A stretch of 64,000 nt of DNA from Zonotrichia leucophrys gambelii. Its lineage: Eukaryota; Chordata; Aves; Passeriformes; Passerellidae. This document shows positions 13,001-25,600 of the stretch, piece after piece; position 1 is the first letter of the stretch, and every line of letters starts with the position of its first letter. A program made the translations under genes and the position numbers. The notes beneath the pieces are model-generated. The model searched no databases. It saw only the letters and a program-made list of their open reading frames with translations, and was not told the DNA's origin. The DNA is taken from assembly GCF_028769735.1 (NCBI RefSeq), contig NC_088177.1:16184599-16248598 (forward strand), read 5' to 3'.

Positions 13001-16000
13001 AGGAGGACGGGTTCTTCTCCTGTGAGGGAGCATGAACTGAGCTCAGGGAACACAGGGAACTCAAAGGGCAGTGCCAGTGCTCAATTCACTTCCTCTCTGC
13101 AGAATCCTTCAGAATCTGCCAGTAGCCCCAGATTCCCCATCAAGCTGAAAGTCATCCCAGATCAGGGTGAAAAGGTGGAAAACGTAATTAGAGCACAAGA
13201 GACATGCTCACTTTTGTTTCCAGTTCTGCTCAGTGAAGTGGGAAGTGATCACAATCTTCTCCAAGCTCCCATGTGGAAAGGTGTTGACTTGTCCCTTGGC
13301 AGGTCTGCTGTATCTTTTTTGAAGGTAAAGCTTTTCATGGTGATTTTGGATCTGAAGGTGCAGGTTGCTTTGGGAATGACTTGTGGCCAGGGAGACCAGT
13401 CAATTAACTTGCTTGCACATCTCAATGAACAGAGAATGCATAAGAAAACCAAACCAAAATCTTTTAAATATTTGTGACAAGTGTTAAAGGCAGGGCAATT
13501 TATAAATCACAAAGGAAACAGGGAAAAATGCCAAATACTACATCCCTCCTTAAAAAGAAATTTCAAGTTCATCCCTACACAAAACTACTGATTGTGATGT
13601 ATGAGATTTGTACACATAAATATTTGGGGACTGAATTTAATTGATACTATACTGACAGTGAAAAATCAGAGTTTGAACAGGGGTCCAATTTTCACAAAGA
13701 CATTTTGCCACCTGGCTTCACAAGAGAGGGAAAAAAAGCTTTTGATAGAACTGTCAGGTGATGATGAACTCAAGTTCAAATCCAACAAAGCGTAGCTTAG
13801 CAACTTTCTGTGATGAAGGAATGAATTTAGTCTGGTGTCTGACTGAACCCTTACGCTCCACATTTCTCTGCAAGAATGGCTTTCTCTGCCTTATTCACCA
13901 CTGAAAATAAGTAAACCAGACTTTTAACTGAAGCTTACCAATATCTCAAATGATAAAAAGCAACTGTGGAGCAAGTGCATGCTTCCTGCCAGTGCCAGCC
14001 TTTGATTTCCCCAGGTGCTACTTTAAATCATAGCTTTTCTCTTCATTTAAATATTGTCAAGAGTGAGCAAGGTGAACTTTGGTGTCTGCTCACCAATACT
14101 ACACTGAAGAATGGGCAGGAAGCTCAAAACAAATTAAATAACTTGAAAAGGCAAATCATTGTTGCAGCTCAGCAGCATAGCGCAAGAGAGCAAGTCATTT
14201 ATAGCATTTTGATTGTTTCCTATAATTTAAACTTCGAAAACATTAATAATAATGCTTGCTTCATTGAGATTCCCTTTGATATATTGTCTCGTACCTGCAA
14301 TGTTTAATAAGGATGTCATAAACTGAACAGTTTAGGCTTTCTCTGGCACTTATTTTAGCAGAGAGCATGGAAGCACGAGTCTGATAAAGGCATAAAAGTG
14401 AAAGGAAATGAGAGACAAGTTTCAAGGAGACAGACAAAGCAAGAAAGTTTGGGAGCTGCTCCTTTAGAAGACATTCCTTATCCTTTATGACTCACTCCAG
14501 CTCTTTCATTTCACATTTAATACTAGAATGGGAAAAGGCAGAATACCTAATTTTGTCTTGTATTTTGAACACGGTCTGGCTGAAAGAGTTGGATTCTAAT
14601 TCTTTACCTACACAAAGGGTGTCAAAATAGCCAGATGTTTAGGTAACAAGGAAAATGCAGCTAATTATACCTGCAAAGAGCAACCCCCATGCCAGCCCCT
14701 CTGGAAAACTGCCTTAAGGGAGGACACATGCAGGTGTTTGTGCTGCAGGACAGGTGGCAGCTGCACAAGGGGCCTTTTGCAAGGGCAGCTGCCATCTCAC
14801 CACTTGGCCTGAGCACAGAGCAGGAGCTGCAACACAAGCTCAGAGCTCAGCTCAGAGAGGGACAGCTGGGGTACAGGCTACAGTGCCTTCCTTGAGGGAG
14901 ATGTTCTAAAACATTATGGAATAACATTATGGGATTAAAATGGCTACCTGCTGGCAGATACAGCAAGGAATGCTGCAGAGGTAACAAAAATGATCTCTTC
15001 TTACAGCTTTTACTATGCAGAGTTGGGATAAATCTTCTTCCTTGGGCTTTTAAAGAAATTTCATATCTAAAGAGAGACACGAGGGAGGAACAAACCAGAA
15101 TTAGATTTTCGTTTAGGTTTGGTGTCCAGTTTGATCAGACAGTGTTTCAAATTAGGAAACAGTGAATAGGAAAAAGTAGGACCATGAAAACAGGAAGATA
15201 TTAAATTGTTTGTGCTAGAAAAATGTCTGTTGGCTGTTGAAGAGGTAAGGAAGCCCTTTAAAAGTAGGTCTGCCAAAACAAAAGTTCAGCCCAGAACACT
15301 GTAAGGAAAATTTCTTTTGGGAAAATAGGAAGGAAAAAAAAGACAGGAAAGACCTAATTAAAAGTGAAGGTCTTGCAGTAAATAAATGATTAAACTTGCT
15401 TCAAATGTGTGTAGAAACATGATTCTCTAAGAAGAATGCTAGAGTTACAGTGTAGGAAAAATCCCCCACAAAATTTTTAATTTTTTTTGGTTTTTAATGG
15501 AGAGTAGTAAAAAAATCCAACTGTTTTATGAACAGAGCATTAAAACACAGAGATGCCTGCCTAATCAGTTACATTAGAATCCCTATGGCTTTCAGGAGAC
15601 ACCTATATTAGTTTGGATTTAAAAAAATCCAATGAAAATAAGTTTATTATTTCCATTTTGGAGATATCTTCTCTCTCTACAGTAAGAAAACTGCATCACT
15701 TTCATTTCAGAAGTAATTTTACATGCAAACCACAGTATTGAATCAGTATCATATTAAAACACATGAATAAAGGTACCAGTGGGAAACCAAATTAAGCCAG
15801 CACTTAAATGCTTTCTTAAATTATATTTCCTATTGCAATTTCCCTACTCCATTAAGTTGACTTGAAAGTTCTGAACAAGCATTTATTCTGTAGGGTACCC
15901 AGCTAGGCTGACTAGAAACCCCAAGTATATTGAGTTCCCTCTTGACAAAACTTAAAGAGTGAACAGGAAAAAATATGGAGTGGGAGGCTACAAAAACACA

Positions 16001-16169
16001 ATTCCAAGAACACATCAAAGAAAAAAAAGGCACAGATGAAAATGTAAATTAATACGTAGGCATCTTAAGAAAATAGCTACAATTAGGTAAGGAAGAAGGA
16101 GCAGAGGAACCAAGTTTTTTGTTTCATTTTGTGGATTTTTGAAGGCTTATAATGATATGAAAAGCATAG
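13001..16169. other. unique noncoding DNA; no supported gene
   Basis: A 151-codon open frame at 13022-13477 (+) starts from GTG and has no recognisable domain. Inside it, TCTCTGCAG at about 13096-13104 resembles an acceptor and GGGTGAAA near 13165 a weak donor, so a short exon cannot be excluded but is not supported. 14689-14895 is a GC-rich patch with a Gln/Leu-rich open frame and no domain match. The remainder is AT-rich. Confidence 0.55.
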
Positions 16170-16330
16170 TTGATATTTAGTGAGTTGCAACTGGTTGCAT
16201 TATTTTAATTAGTTTATGGCGATAAGGAGGAATCCAAAGCAGACAGCTGTGAAGATTTGTTATTTTAATTAGCTAAGCAGACAGGAAAATCAAGAAGAGT
16301 CTTGATCCACCACAGCAGACTCTGTTCAGC
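16170..16330. promoter_or_regulatory. candidate conserved noncoding element with paired homeodomain words
   Basis: The 12-bp word TATTTTAATTAG occurs at 16201-16212 and again at 16261-16272, exactly 60 bp apart. A GATA word (GATAAGG, 16221-16227) and an E-box-like CAGCTG (16243-16248) lie between them. There is no coding frame and no simple repeat. This arrangement of spaced homeodomain and GATA sites is typical of vertebrate enhancers. The call is inference, with no conservation data. Confidence 0.25.
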
Positions 16331-18900
16331 AGGGCCATGAGGGAAAAGAACCTCAGCAGCAACACACCATGACTTCTGTACTATAAAAGGGGCTTGTTGG
16401 CTGTTTTAGACAGGGAAAACACTCCAAATAAATAGCATCCACTTCACATGAGCAAAGCATTTCTGAGAGGCCAAAACAATAAGCGTGACAAAGAACTGCA
16501 AAGACCGGAGTTATCAAGATTATTACAGCCCAGTAGCTAGTTGGACATGCTCGCAGTGTGTTATGTACAGATTTGCAACCTAAATATAGAGTATAATTAT
16601 TGATTAAATCTTTACCTGATTTGTTTTGGGGCTTAGGGATAAAATAGGTACTCTTCAGTCAAAAAAGTTTAGGGCTTCTAAGAAGTAAATTGGATTAAGG
16701 GCAAGAATTACGAGCTCCTTTTAAAAAGCTGCTGAGTATTTCCAAACCAGTCATATGGACAGAGCAATTAATGAAACAAATTTATATCAGAATTCTCTTA
16801 CAAAAATGTTGTAAGCAAGAATACAGTTGTTGGTATCTCTGGAAACTGAATTAGACAGGAGTAAAGGTTTCTTTTGCATCATTTATCACCTTGTCTTTGT
16901 TCTTGACTGGATCTGTTGGGAGAAATGCACCTGGATTTATCTTACCCTGACCAATAACCTCAAAATTTGTTCCGTAGCAGCTGCTAGCGCACTTGTACCA
17001 GTCTGAGTGACTTTGTGACTGGCACAGTGACCTTCAGGTAGGCAAAAGTCTGACCTCTCAAGCTAAGGCCAGGTTTACATCTTGTCCCTGAGTTTGAAAA
17101 TAACCATTTTACTTCTGACTCTGTTCACATTCTCCACATACATTTTCAATCCTACTTAAAGATAAGTTATTACTATACACAAATTACAACACATAGACTT
17201 ATGAGTTAATAATTTACTTGTCTAGCTGGGGAATTTTCCTTTTAGTGCATTATAGATGAACCACAGACAAATTCAGTACTTTCTTGAATTAAGCTCATCT
17301 AGCCAATCTAATTCTGAATATATCAAGCAGTGCTGTTCTCTGTGGGGACAATTTAGAATGAAGTGTGCTTCGCTATAAGGAAGATTGTCAAGTATTACCC
17401 AAGATTGAAGAGAAATCTATAAAAGATGCCAACAGCAGCACAGTTTAGATTACTAATCTCTGCTTTTTTACAGTAAATATTATTGGGTTTTTTGGCCAAA
17501 GCATTTTCGGATTTTTTTGGCTGCTACAAAAAGATCACTGGTCCTTCACAGAAATTAAGGAGGATCTGTAACATAAAAATGTTTAAGTAAGAGTCAACAC
17601 AGGCAACTTTAAACTAAGCCATTCTTTCCTTATATTCAGGGATTAGTCAATCAACAATTAGATGACTTAAGACTGACAATGGCACACAAACACTTTCCTT
17701 CCTGGAGGGTGTTAATGTTAACAATGCATAATTTTAGGCACAGGGCAGCCTTGCTAATGTGCTCTGTATCTGGTATGTTCTCCACCTTCAGAAGTAAAGG
17801 AACTTCTTCCATTGAGGACATCTAGACTTAAACAGTTTAATACAGCTGGTTCCAAGAGGTTGGGGTACCAATAAAGCCTACAGGTGCCAACAGGGTATAC
17901 TGGGTAGATTTTTAATTAGTCATCAAACTGGTAAGAGACAAATTACACAGGGCACTAAACTCTCCCTTTGACACTGACAGCAAATATCACTAGAAAAATA
18001 TAGAAGCTTATGAAGTAATTTTCCCTCATCCTGGTTGAGGATTCTGAATTTGGCACTTAAAAGCTACTGAATACGAAAAGTCAGGCCCACAGTGTGCTTC
18101 CCCTCTGAAGAGAGCATCCTTTGTACTCTTTTAAGCCTGATGTCACTTATGTCTCCCTTTTTGAATCTGAGCAATGCTGAATCCATTTATTGTTGCTAAT
18201 TGTCCTTCATTAGTTACCTTGCAGTTTTGATTGGTTTGACTCTTCACCCTAATTGATTTGCTACTTTAATTGACTTTCCCCTCCACTGATTTGTCTTGTG
18301 TGTTTTATCATTTTCAAATGTAGAAAAAACACAGAATGGAATTAAATTCCCAGTAATTGCTTATTACCATATTGTGGTGCTTTCATTTCCCACCCCTAAA
18401 ACAACTACACATAGCTTCAAATTTGTGTTCTGTGCCATTTTATTTACCAGCATCCATCATGTTTCTGAAATATCATTCTATGTCTTCCATATTCATCCTT
18501 TTCTTTTGCTGTTCACTCCTGACACTGAGATCTTACTGTAGCTCCTCACCACTTTCCTGAAGCCCATCCTAAATTAATTAATATCCATAACCCTTCCCTC
18601 CACCTCTTCTACTTGGCCTTTATTGTGGAAGCAATGAGGGTTTCACAGGGTACATAATAATCCACACATGCAAAAACCCTGCCAAGTTTAAATTCTCTTC
18701 AGCACAAATGGACTGTGGATTCTCAAGCTATAAATCAACAGAACTTTCCCACATGCTTGTTGCAATATTTTGATAGGGTGAAGAGAGGAGCCTCTCTTCT
18801 TCTGGCATGACATCTTTAATCTGTAACCATGTGTTTCTGTTTCCAGAACAGAAATACACTAAAGAAAGACTAAATTATACCCGACTTGAAGAAAAGATAA
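16331..18900. other. unique AT-rich noncoding DNA
   Basis: No gene or recognised repeat. From about 18230 to 18600 the + strand becomes T/C-rich with several TTGATTTG/ATTGA words. The open frames there (18296-18560) are hydrophobic by composition only. Confidence 0.6.
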
Positions 18901-18904
18901 ACAG

Positions 18905-19445
18905 TGTCATTAGGTGAGGCACCCATCTCGTCTCACCCATTCCAGAACCAATGCACCACTAGAGCTGGGTGAGCACAGCATTTCCCCGAGTCCTATGAAA
19001 AGAAGAGCAAGGGGAATCATTCAATGCACTGTTCTTAGTCCCATTTCATCACCTTCTCTTGCTTCTCCTCTAAAATCCTTTCTGTCCAATTCTTGCAATA
19101 TTTCATCCTCGTTCCAACTCTTTGCATGACTGCTTTTCATCCTCACTCACAGCTTTGATGCCTTCTTTAACTGCAGCTTTAACACTTCCCCTTCACTTTC
19201 TTCCCTTCTTTGCTTCCACCTCCAGTTCAGAAGTGTCTCATTTTCCTGCCTGCTGACTCCTTAAATCTGCTCCCTTGCTCCCAAGCTCTCTTAACCTCCT
19301 ACCAACCCTCTCTTCCTCCTCACCCTTAGCTGATCTGGGTGTTTGCATCTATACTTGTTACAAAACAACTATATTCTCTTACATTTTTTTTCCTACCTTA
19401 ATGTAGGCAATCTTGTTCCCTCCCTCTCCTTTCACTGCCTTCTTC
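18905..19445. other. strand-asymmetric polypyrimidine-rich block
   Basis: For roughly 500 bp, most strongly 19030-19345, the + strand is dominated by C and T (TTCC, CTTC, TCCT words) without forming a regular microsatellite. The neighbours do not show this skew. It may be a degenerate simple-repeat region, an old transposon I cannot classify, or a sequence prone to R-loop or triplex formation. The short frames within it are Ser-rich by composition only. Confidence 0.45.
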
Positions 19446-19942
19446 TGTGATCATAGAATTGCTTTATTTTCATGTAGTTGTGGACTCTAAAATGCCTTCT
19501 GAAGATGCAGAGGCAACATTCTTGCTCCCAAAACAACAGTGAATTCATTTTACTAATGTTCCTCCTACTGAGCTACATCACTGCTTAGTAAATGGTGCAA
19601 AACTTACATATACAGCCATACAGATGTATATATAAAAATAAAAGAACTAAAACCTATCTGAGCACAGCCACAGCCATGGGTACCAATGAACTGAAAAAAA
19701 AGGGGCATGCTATTAGCTATGAAGGGACTGCCTTAGCTCAATGTAAGTTAAACTGTGCATGGAGAGAAGGGAGCAGAGTGAGTGAACAGCTCAAGAAAAT
19801 ACTGATTCAGACTAGACCTGGTCAGAAACAGCTCTCTCGAGCTATAAAAATTTCAGTTTATAAAATAATCTATTCTGACATGCACTGGGACACACCCAAA
19901 CTTCTTTAAAAGCTTTTTCTTTGACATGGAAGAATTGGTTGT

Positions 19943-19997
19943 AACTTTCTAACCCTCTCTTCTCTAATGAAGAAAGGGTTACAAAGTTCTTCATTAG
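19943..19997. repeat. 46-nt near-perfect hairpin with overlapping alternative hairpin
   Basis: Arms at 19943-19962 and 19969-19988 are 20 nt each and pair at 18 of 20 positions around a 6-nt loop (19963-19968). A second perfect 11-bp inverted repeat pairs 19964-19974 with 19987-19997, so two mutually exclusive folds share the same bases. The hairpin is shorter than a typical pre-miRNA (about 60-80 nt) and I see no further pairing outward. Confidence 0.6.
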
Positions 19998-20099
19998 TGT
20001 AATCACTCATTTTGTGTATTCTGGGGAAATCCTCCCTTTGCAGCAGAAGTAATTTTTGCTGTCCTGTTAATACCTGAATGACAACACACCTGAGTTAGT

Positions 20100-20132
20100 G
20101 GGCAGTTGTTAGTAAGGGCAGTTGTTAGTTAA
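20100..20132. repeat. two-copy 16-bp tandem repeat
   Basis: The unit beginning GGGCAGTTGTTAGTAA at 20100 is repeated from 20116 with a one-base difference in the tail. It is a short local duplication. Confidence 0.6.
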
Positions 20133-21700
20133 GGCACTTTATTAACTGAGGGCATTCAACCCATAAAACTTCTCTAACAATGATTTTTTTACTGAAATAG
20201 GAGCACCTACAAGGAAAAGGCCCAGGGAAATGCATCCCAAAATAAACACAAAGTGATGAATAGTATGTTAAGGAGGTACACCGAGTTCCAGGCTTCTTAT
20301 CTAATTCAAAAAGCATACAGGCCTCCCCTTGGGGAGATGGCATTTCTCAACTGTCTCTTGCAGGAAATCTTGGATGGAGAGATCCTAAGAACATATTTGG
20401 GCCTCTGAAGTTGTCAATTCACAAAATAATTTTAAAAAATTGAGAACACCTCCTCTTCACACTCTCGACTGGTAAAATCCCAGCATTTTGATCTAGGTCA
20501 GTGTGCACTGCTCAAAGATTCCACGAAAGCTTATAAATCTTCTCTCTTAAAAAATGTTCTTTCATACAAAATGGTCTGAATTCATTTATTGCTTTGGCCA
20601 ATTTATATCCAGTCTCTCTCTGCTGAATTTGATATCAGTTTATACTGGATGTCAGCAAGCTTGGTCAGCACATTGAATTAATGAAAATTTATATGCCATG
20701 AAACAGGGAAAATACCACAGATTCTTTTTCAATTAATTGCATAGAGCTATTCTCTTATACAGCCCACAAATAGTTACTTGGTCAGTTTCTTATTTTTATT
20801 ACAAGTTCATACATGAGTTTTAGAATCCCTTTCTTGTACGCTGTATTTTTGGAGCTTCATTTACATTGTTCTGCTATATTACAGAACTGTGCATGTTATT
20901 TGAAAAGCAAAAATTACAATTTATGGAGAGTCTCAATTTTAACTGCATTTTTTTCTTTTTTCTTTTTCTTAATTAGAATGCTTGTTAATTGAGAGTTTTC
21001 AAAAGGAGAGCCAAGACATTTTTACAGTATTCAATATCTCCTAACAAACATTTCACTCTATTTATGCTGTGGACTTATGAAAACAGCAAAACAGTAATAA
21101 GAAATATACTTCAGTTTATAGTAAATTGATATTTTCAGTAAAACATAATTAGAGTTACTATGCAAAATGGGATAAATAAGTCATTCTGGTACTTACAGTA
21201 CACAGCATAACATATTTGCATCTTGTACACATGGGAAACAAATTTGTATGGCACAATAGTGGGTACTTTTGCCCCAGTTACTCTGCACAGTACCTGTATT
21301 TCCCAAAGAAAACTTTATTTTAGATACTCATGCTTACTTTTCTTCATAGCTACTCTTCATTTGTTTCACAGTCACCATGGATTTAGGTAACAGCAGTGGG
21401 AAATGTTTTTAAAAACTCTCGAACTAGATAATTTTCTCAGGAGAAACATGGATTTGGGCTATTTTTTCTGCAGAGCCCAAGAATGTCTGCAGATTAATTT
21501 TTCATGAGATCTAGCACATGGCAGATTTTGCTGCAGCATGATTAATACGAAGCTCTGTGCTAAGCACTTGTTAGGCATTAAACGCTTTCCAGAGTCCACA
21601 TCAGTCTCTCTGCTGGATTGTTTGGAACCTGACCCAGAGCCCGGTCATTGCAACAGTGATTCCTTGCCCTGAAAACTAAAGGACACTGCACAAGATCTTT

Positions 21701-21760
21701 GTGTGTGTGGAGAGAGATAGACAGACAGACAGATACACGTGTGTATCTAGATACAGATAT
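21701..21760. repeat. compound microsatellite (GT)n-(GA)n-(GACA)n-(GATA)n
   Basis: A GT run, a GA run, GACA/AGAC units and then GATA-like units follow each other over 60 bp. The near-palindrome around 21731-21748 contains CACGTG (E-box core). It is probably polymorphic in length. Confidence 0.65.
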
Positions 21761-22479
21761 GCACAGTCATGAGATCTTGACACTGGTATTCCCTTAAAGA
21801 CAGGACACCAAACTGGATCTCTGGATTCCATCCTAGGACTTGTTAGGTGCAAAGGGCAGATGTCTGTACCTCAGCTTTCAGCATGTAAACAAGATACACA
21901 ATTTCTCCAGGTAGCTTAACTATTTCTATGGTTTGAACTCAATTCCATCCTTTGTGGCTTGGACTGGTTTCTGCTTTCTGAAGACCTCATCTCTGGATGC
22001 AAGACCTGGAAGCTCCAACATTATGCAAGGTGCCTGAGAGGAGGAAGATGGGCTGCAGAGCCTCAGGCCACTCTTGCCTCCCAGCTGGCTTTTTAAAAAG
22101 GCTCTGTTTGGACACATAAGCCTGACCTCATTGACTGCTTGCAAAGCCTGCTGGTAATTTCATGCTGCTGAGAACTGCATTCTGCAATGACAGCTCATGA
22201 CAGGGTCTGTCAAAAGGAAACAGCAAAGAGACTGCAAACCATTAGGGAAATAGCCTAACAAATATCACTGGAGGACCACACTGAAGGAGCACTATTAAGA
22301 GAGAGGAAGGAAAAATAAACAGCAGGAGACATTTCAATAGAAACGTTTCATTTAACAGTGTAGTAACTCCTCAAATGTATCTCTCCGATAAACTACCACA
22401 GTTCAATTTTTACCCACGAGTGTTGTGTAAGTAACTTCTGACATTGCTCATGTGCTATGCAGTCCACAGGATTTAGTAT

Positions 22480-22600
22480 CCAAAAGGATTGTATTTAAAT
22501 GCTTTCATTTAAATTAAAGGTGTCATCAATGCTGGCCTTTCATGGCTCATCAAGGTTTTGACTTGACCTTGCACATAAAGCAGAATAAATGTTTGGAGAC
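22480..22600. promoter_or_regulatory. candidate conserved noncoding element
   Basis: TTTAAATGCTTTCATTTAAATTAAAG is followed by moderately GC sequence with TCATCAA and TGACCTTG (nuclear-receptor half-site-like) words. There is no coding frame and no repeat. The texture is that of an enhancer core, but there is no conservation data, so confidence is low. Confidence 0.18.
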
Positions 22601-25600
22601 TGTCAAGCCTGGAAATGTACAGATCAAAAATTTTTTAACCTAAAAAACAGATGGGTGGTTGGGAAATGGCCAGCATTCTGACAATATTCACACCAGATTA
22701 TCAGTGTCAGCCTAATCCTGAATGGTTACAAGCCTTCTACCCCATCATGATGATCATTATTCACTTGAACTGCAGCCCGGCTCACACAACTGATTTCATG
22801 CAGTCTGTTAAATACAGAGAGAAAATCCGCTCCAGTGGGAAGCTTTGCTTCATAGCAGCATAAAAGACTAATGTGTTGCCTTGCTTTGACCCAGATGGGA
22901 TTGCTTACAAGCAAACAGCAAATCCTTGATGTTGGATTAATTTCTTTTTCAATTTCTGATGAGGGAATCTTTCCCTCCACCGCCCCACTACACTTCTTAT
23001 GGGAAGTTTCACATTTTAAAACACTTTGGTTCTTTACTTGCTTGTGTTGCTATTACAGTATTACATGACTGTTACAAGTGAGAGCTGAATAATTTTTATG
23101 CATATTTTTTTCTACCTGAAGATAATGGCACAAGGCCTGCAGAGATGGCAATCAAACATATCGGGCACACGATCAAGGCCACTTTACAACACTCATCTTC
23201 TCTCGTGAATTTCACATTTCCACTCACCCTCTCAATCAATCTGTTGTTATTCTATTTGCCTTATGTTCTAACTCAACATGTCATCACTGTTCAAAATACA
23301 TCACTTCTACCCTGGCACACTACTTTTGCCTGTCAGCTGTCATGGAGAACTTGTGACCAATCCGTATTTTGCTTTTCCTTCTAGGGACCACTTAAAACAT
23401 CTTCAATCACTTCCCAACAGACAAATTTTGTCTCTTGTCAAAGTAAGTCACCACATTAGCTACCTGGGTTTTCATGTGCCATCTATGAGCCTTAATCAGA
23501 GTTACCGAGTAGGATTTACTAAGGGTGAAAATCAGAAGGGTTCTGTATGCTGGTTACACAAACTTTGTGTGAACTAAACACCAACCTGCATGACTAAAAG
23601 ACAGAATTTGATAAAAACAGAGTGCTGGCAACATCTGCTGCACTAACTAGCAGCCACCTATTCTGAAACACACCAGTTGGTGCATACAATCCATAGAATA
23701 TGCTGGGTATGGAATCCATGGAATAAGTGTTGCATATAAAATGAGGCATTGGTAACAGCATTTGTGCCCTGGCCATAAAATTATGTAGGATTAAGAGACC
23801 CTTAAGAAAATATCTACTTCACCCTCTTCATGAAAGCATGGCCAGTTCAATAAGGTTGCCAGGGCCTTTTTTATATTATTATTTCCAACCAGCGCTCTTA
23901 AAGTATTGTCACTCTTCTGCCTTGGTAAAGAAAAGTTAAGTAACAATTCTGTCGTAACTTTGGGTCCTCTGATGGAGGTTTCACAGCACACACAGATGAT
24001 ACATTGCAAGGCTTCACTGCCATCACAAACCTCCTTCGTACCAAGAATTTTTAGCACTGCCTCTCTTAGGCCTGGATTTCTCTCCTGTATATCATTAACA
24101 TTTCATACCTTTACAGAAGGAATGCCAGAGCTACTGTCTTGTGGCTCCTGTGTTTACTTGCAAGTAGAGTCAGCTGCACTATCCAAGGGATAGGACACTG
24201 AGTGATGGCAGGTAATTGGTGTACTACTGAGCTGGGCTCCAGCCAGCTCAGAAGCCTCTCCCCTTGCTCACTGCTCTGGGAGAGTTTATTTGCAGAGGCA
24301 CCAGAGCACATCCTGGTGCACATCCAGGAAGGCTGGCACCAACCTGAAGCCAATGAGCCCTGTTGAACTTGGCCAAGCTCTGCTGAGGGGCTGACTCTCC
24401 ATCTTCCCACTCTGCTCCCCTCACTCCTGGTTCTGGGAACGCTGCCCAGACCCACCTGAGCAGGCTCTGTGCACTGCCAGGCTTGGTTGGGAAAACAAGC
24501 AGCCTGCTTCTGGGCCTCAGTTGGATCTGAAAGCCACTTAACCATATTTGTATTATGTTGCACCTGCCAGACCCAGACTGGAGGGTGAGCCAATACAAAA
24601 CCCACCCAGCTGGCTGTGTCCATGGCATTGCTCACACAACAGGGATTCTGTGCCTATGGAAAACAGCCTGCTATTTATAATGGTTTGTTACAGAGCACAT
24701 TTGTCCTTAAAACAATAATGAGCTCACAACTCTAAAAGAAATCAATCAAAATATCCCTAGTTTACATTACCTGATTACAAACATAATAGTGAGCTTTACT
24801 CATTTGTCTGACATGGACATGCTGCAGAACATAATGTAGCTCTTTTCTAGTTTCATTAATATTGTGAAATGCACAGAAAGATGCTCTTACCTGTCCAAAT
24901 TAACATTAACAATGTTTCCCTTTCTTTGTTGATCAAGCACATCTAAATGATGGCTAAGAGTTGACCAACAAAAGGTAATTGATTTTTCTGACATTTATTT
25001 GCTTACATCCAATAACCTCATTCCTCAAAGTAAGTTCATCAGTATGCTGAAAAACAAGCTCTAACTTCTGGTATTTGAAAGCTTGAATGGCTGCTGCTCC
25101 ATCTCATAAAGCTGGAAAAAGCTAGAAATAGAAGTATTCTGCATGAAGGAGAAAGATAGGAATGACTGCCCAGCACAGCAGCAGAGATACAGAGAATTCA
25201 ATCACTTAAATCCCCACCATCTTCATTAAACATCAATTTTCAATTTGCTGGAGCTTCAGCTCATTAAGTGCTTTTCACATTTAAAAGGGGTTAAGTTTAA
25301 AGAATCAAGCTATTGACATATTTGTACAATTTACCATGCAGTACGTCTGTAATACAGTGGCAATGTCCTGCATCATTTGACTATCACTGCTAGGAGAGAC
25401 TGCACTCACCTGCTACACACTGCACCTGTATTCCAGCACAGATATTAAACAAACCAGCTTGCTCTTTGGAAATATCCTCTTTAGGGCATCCAAGTGCATC
25501 CAAAATAGAAATGAGCTCAGATGATTCAAATAGTTAAAATAATGGCAAACACACTGGCTTTGCCAGGGAGATATACAAAGCACTGGGAAACACAGCATTG

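Larger units (their letters stand above)
19998..22479. other. unique AT-rich noncoding DNA
   Basis: No gene. It contains the short tandem repeat at 20100 and the microsatellite-like tract at 21701-21760. The open frame at 21926-22144 (-) has no domain. 21540-21700 is moderately GC-richer without recognisable content. Confidence 0.6.

Noticed and set aside
13022..13477. 151-codon open frame on the + strand
   Set aside because: It starts from GTG, has no domain and no codon-like composition. The internal acceptor- and donor-like words are too weak to define an exon.
24111..24635. 174-codon minus-strand frame with an overlapping 126-codon frame
   Set aside because: Two frames of the same strand are open together in a GC-richer patch, as composition alone would produce. 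The peptides have no recognisable domain.
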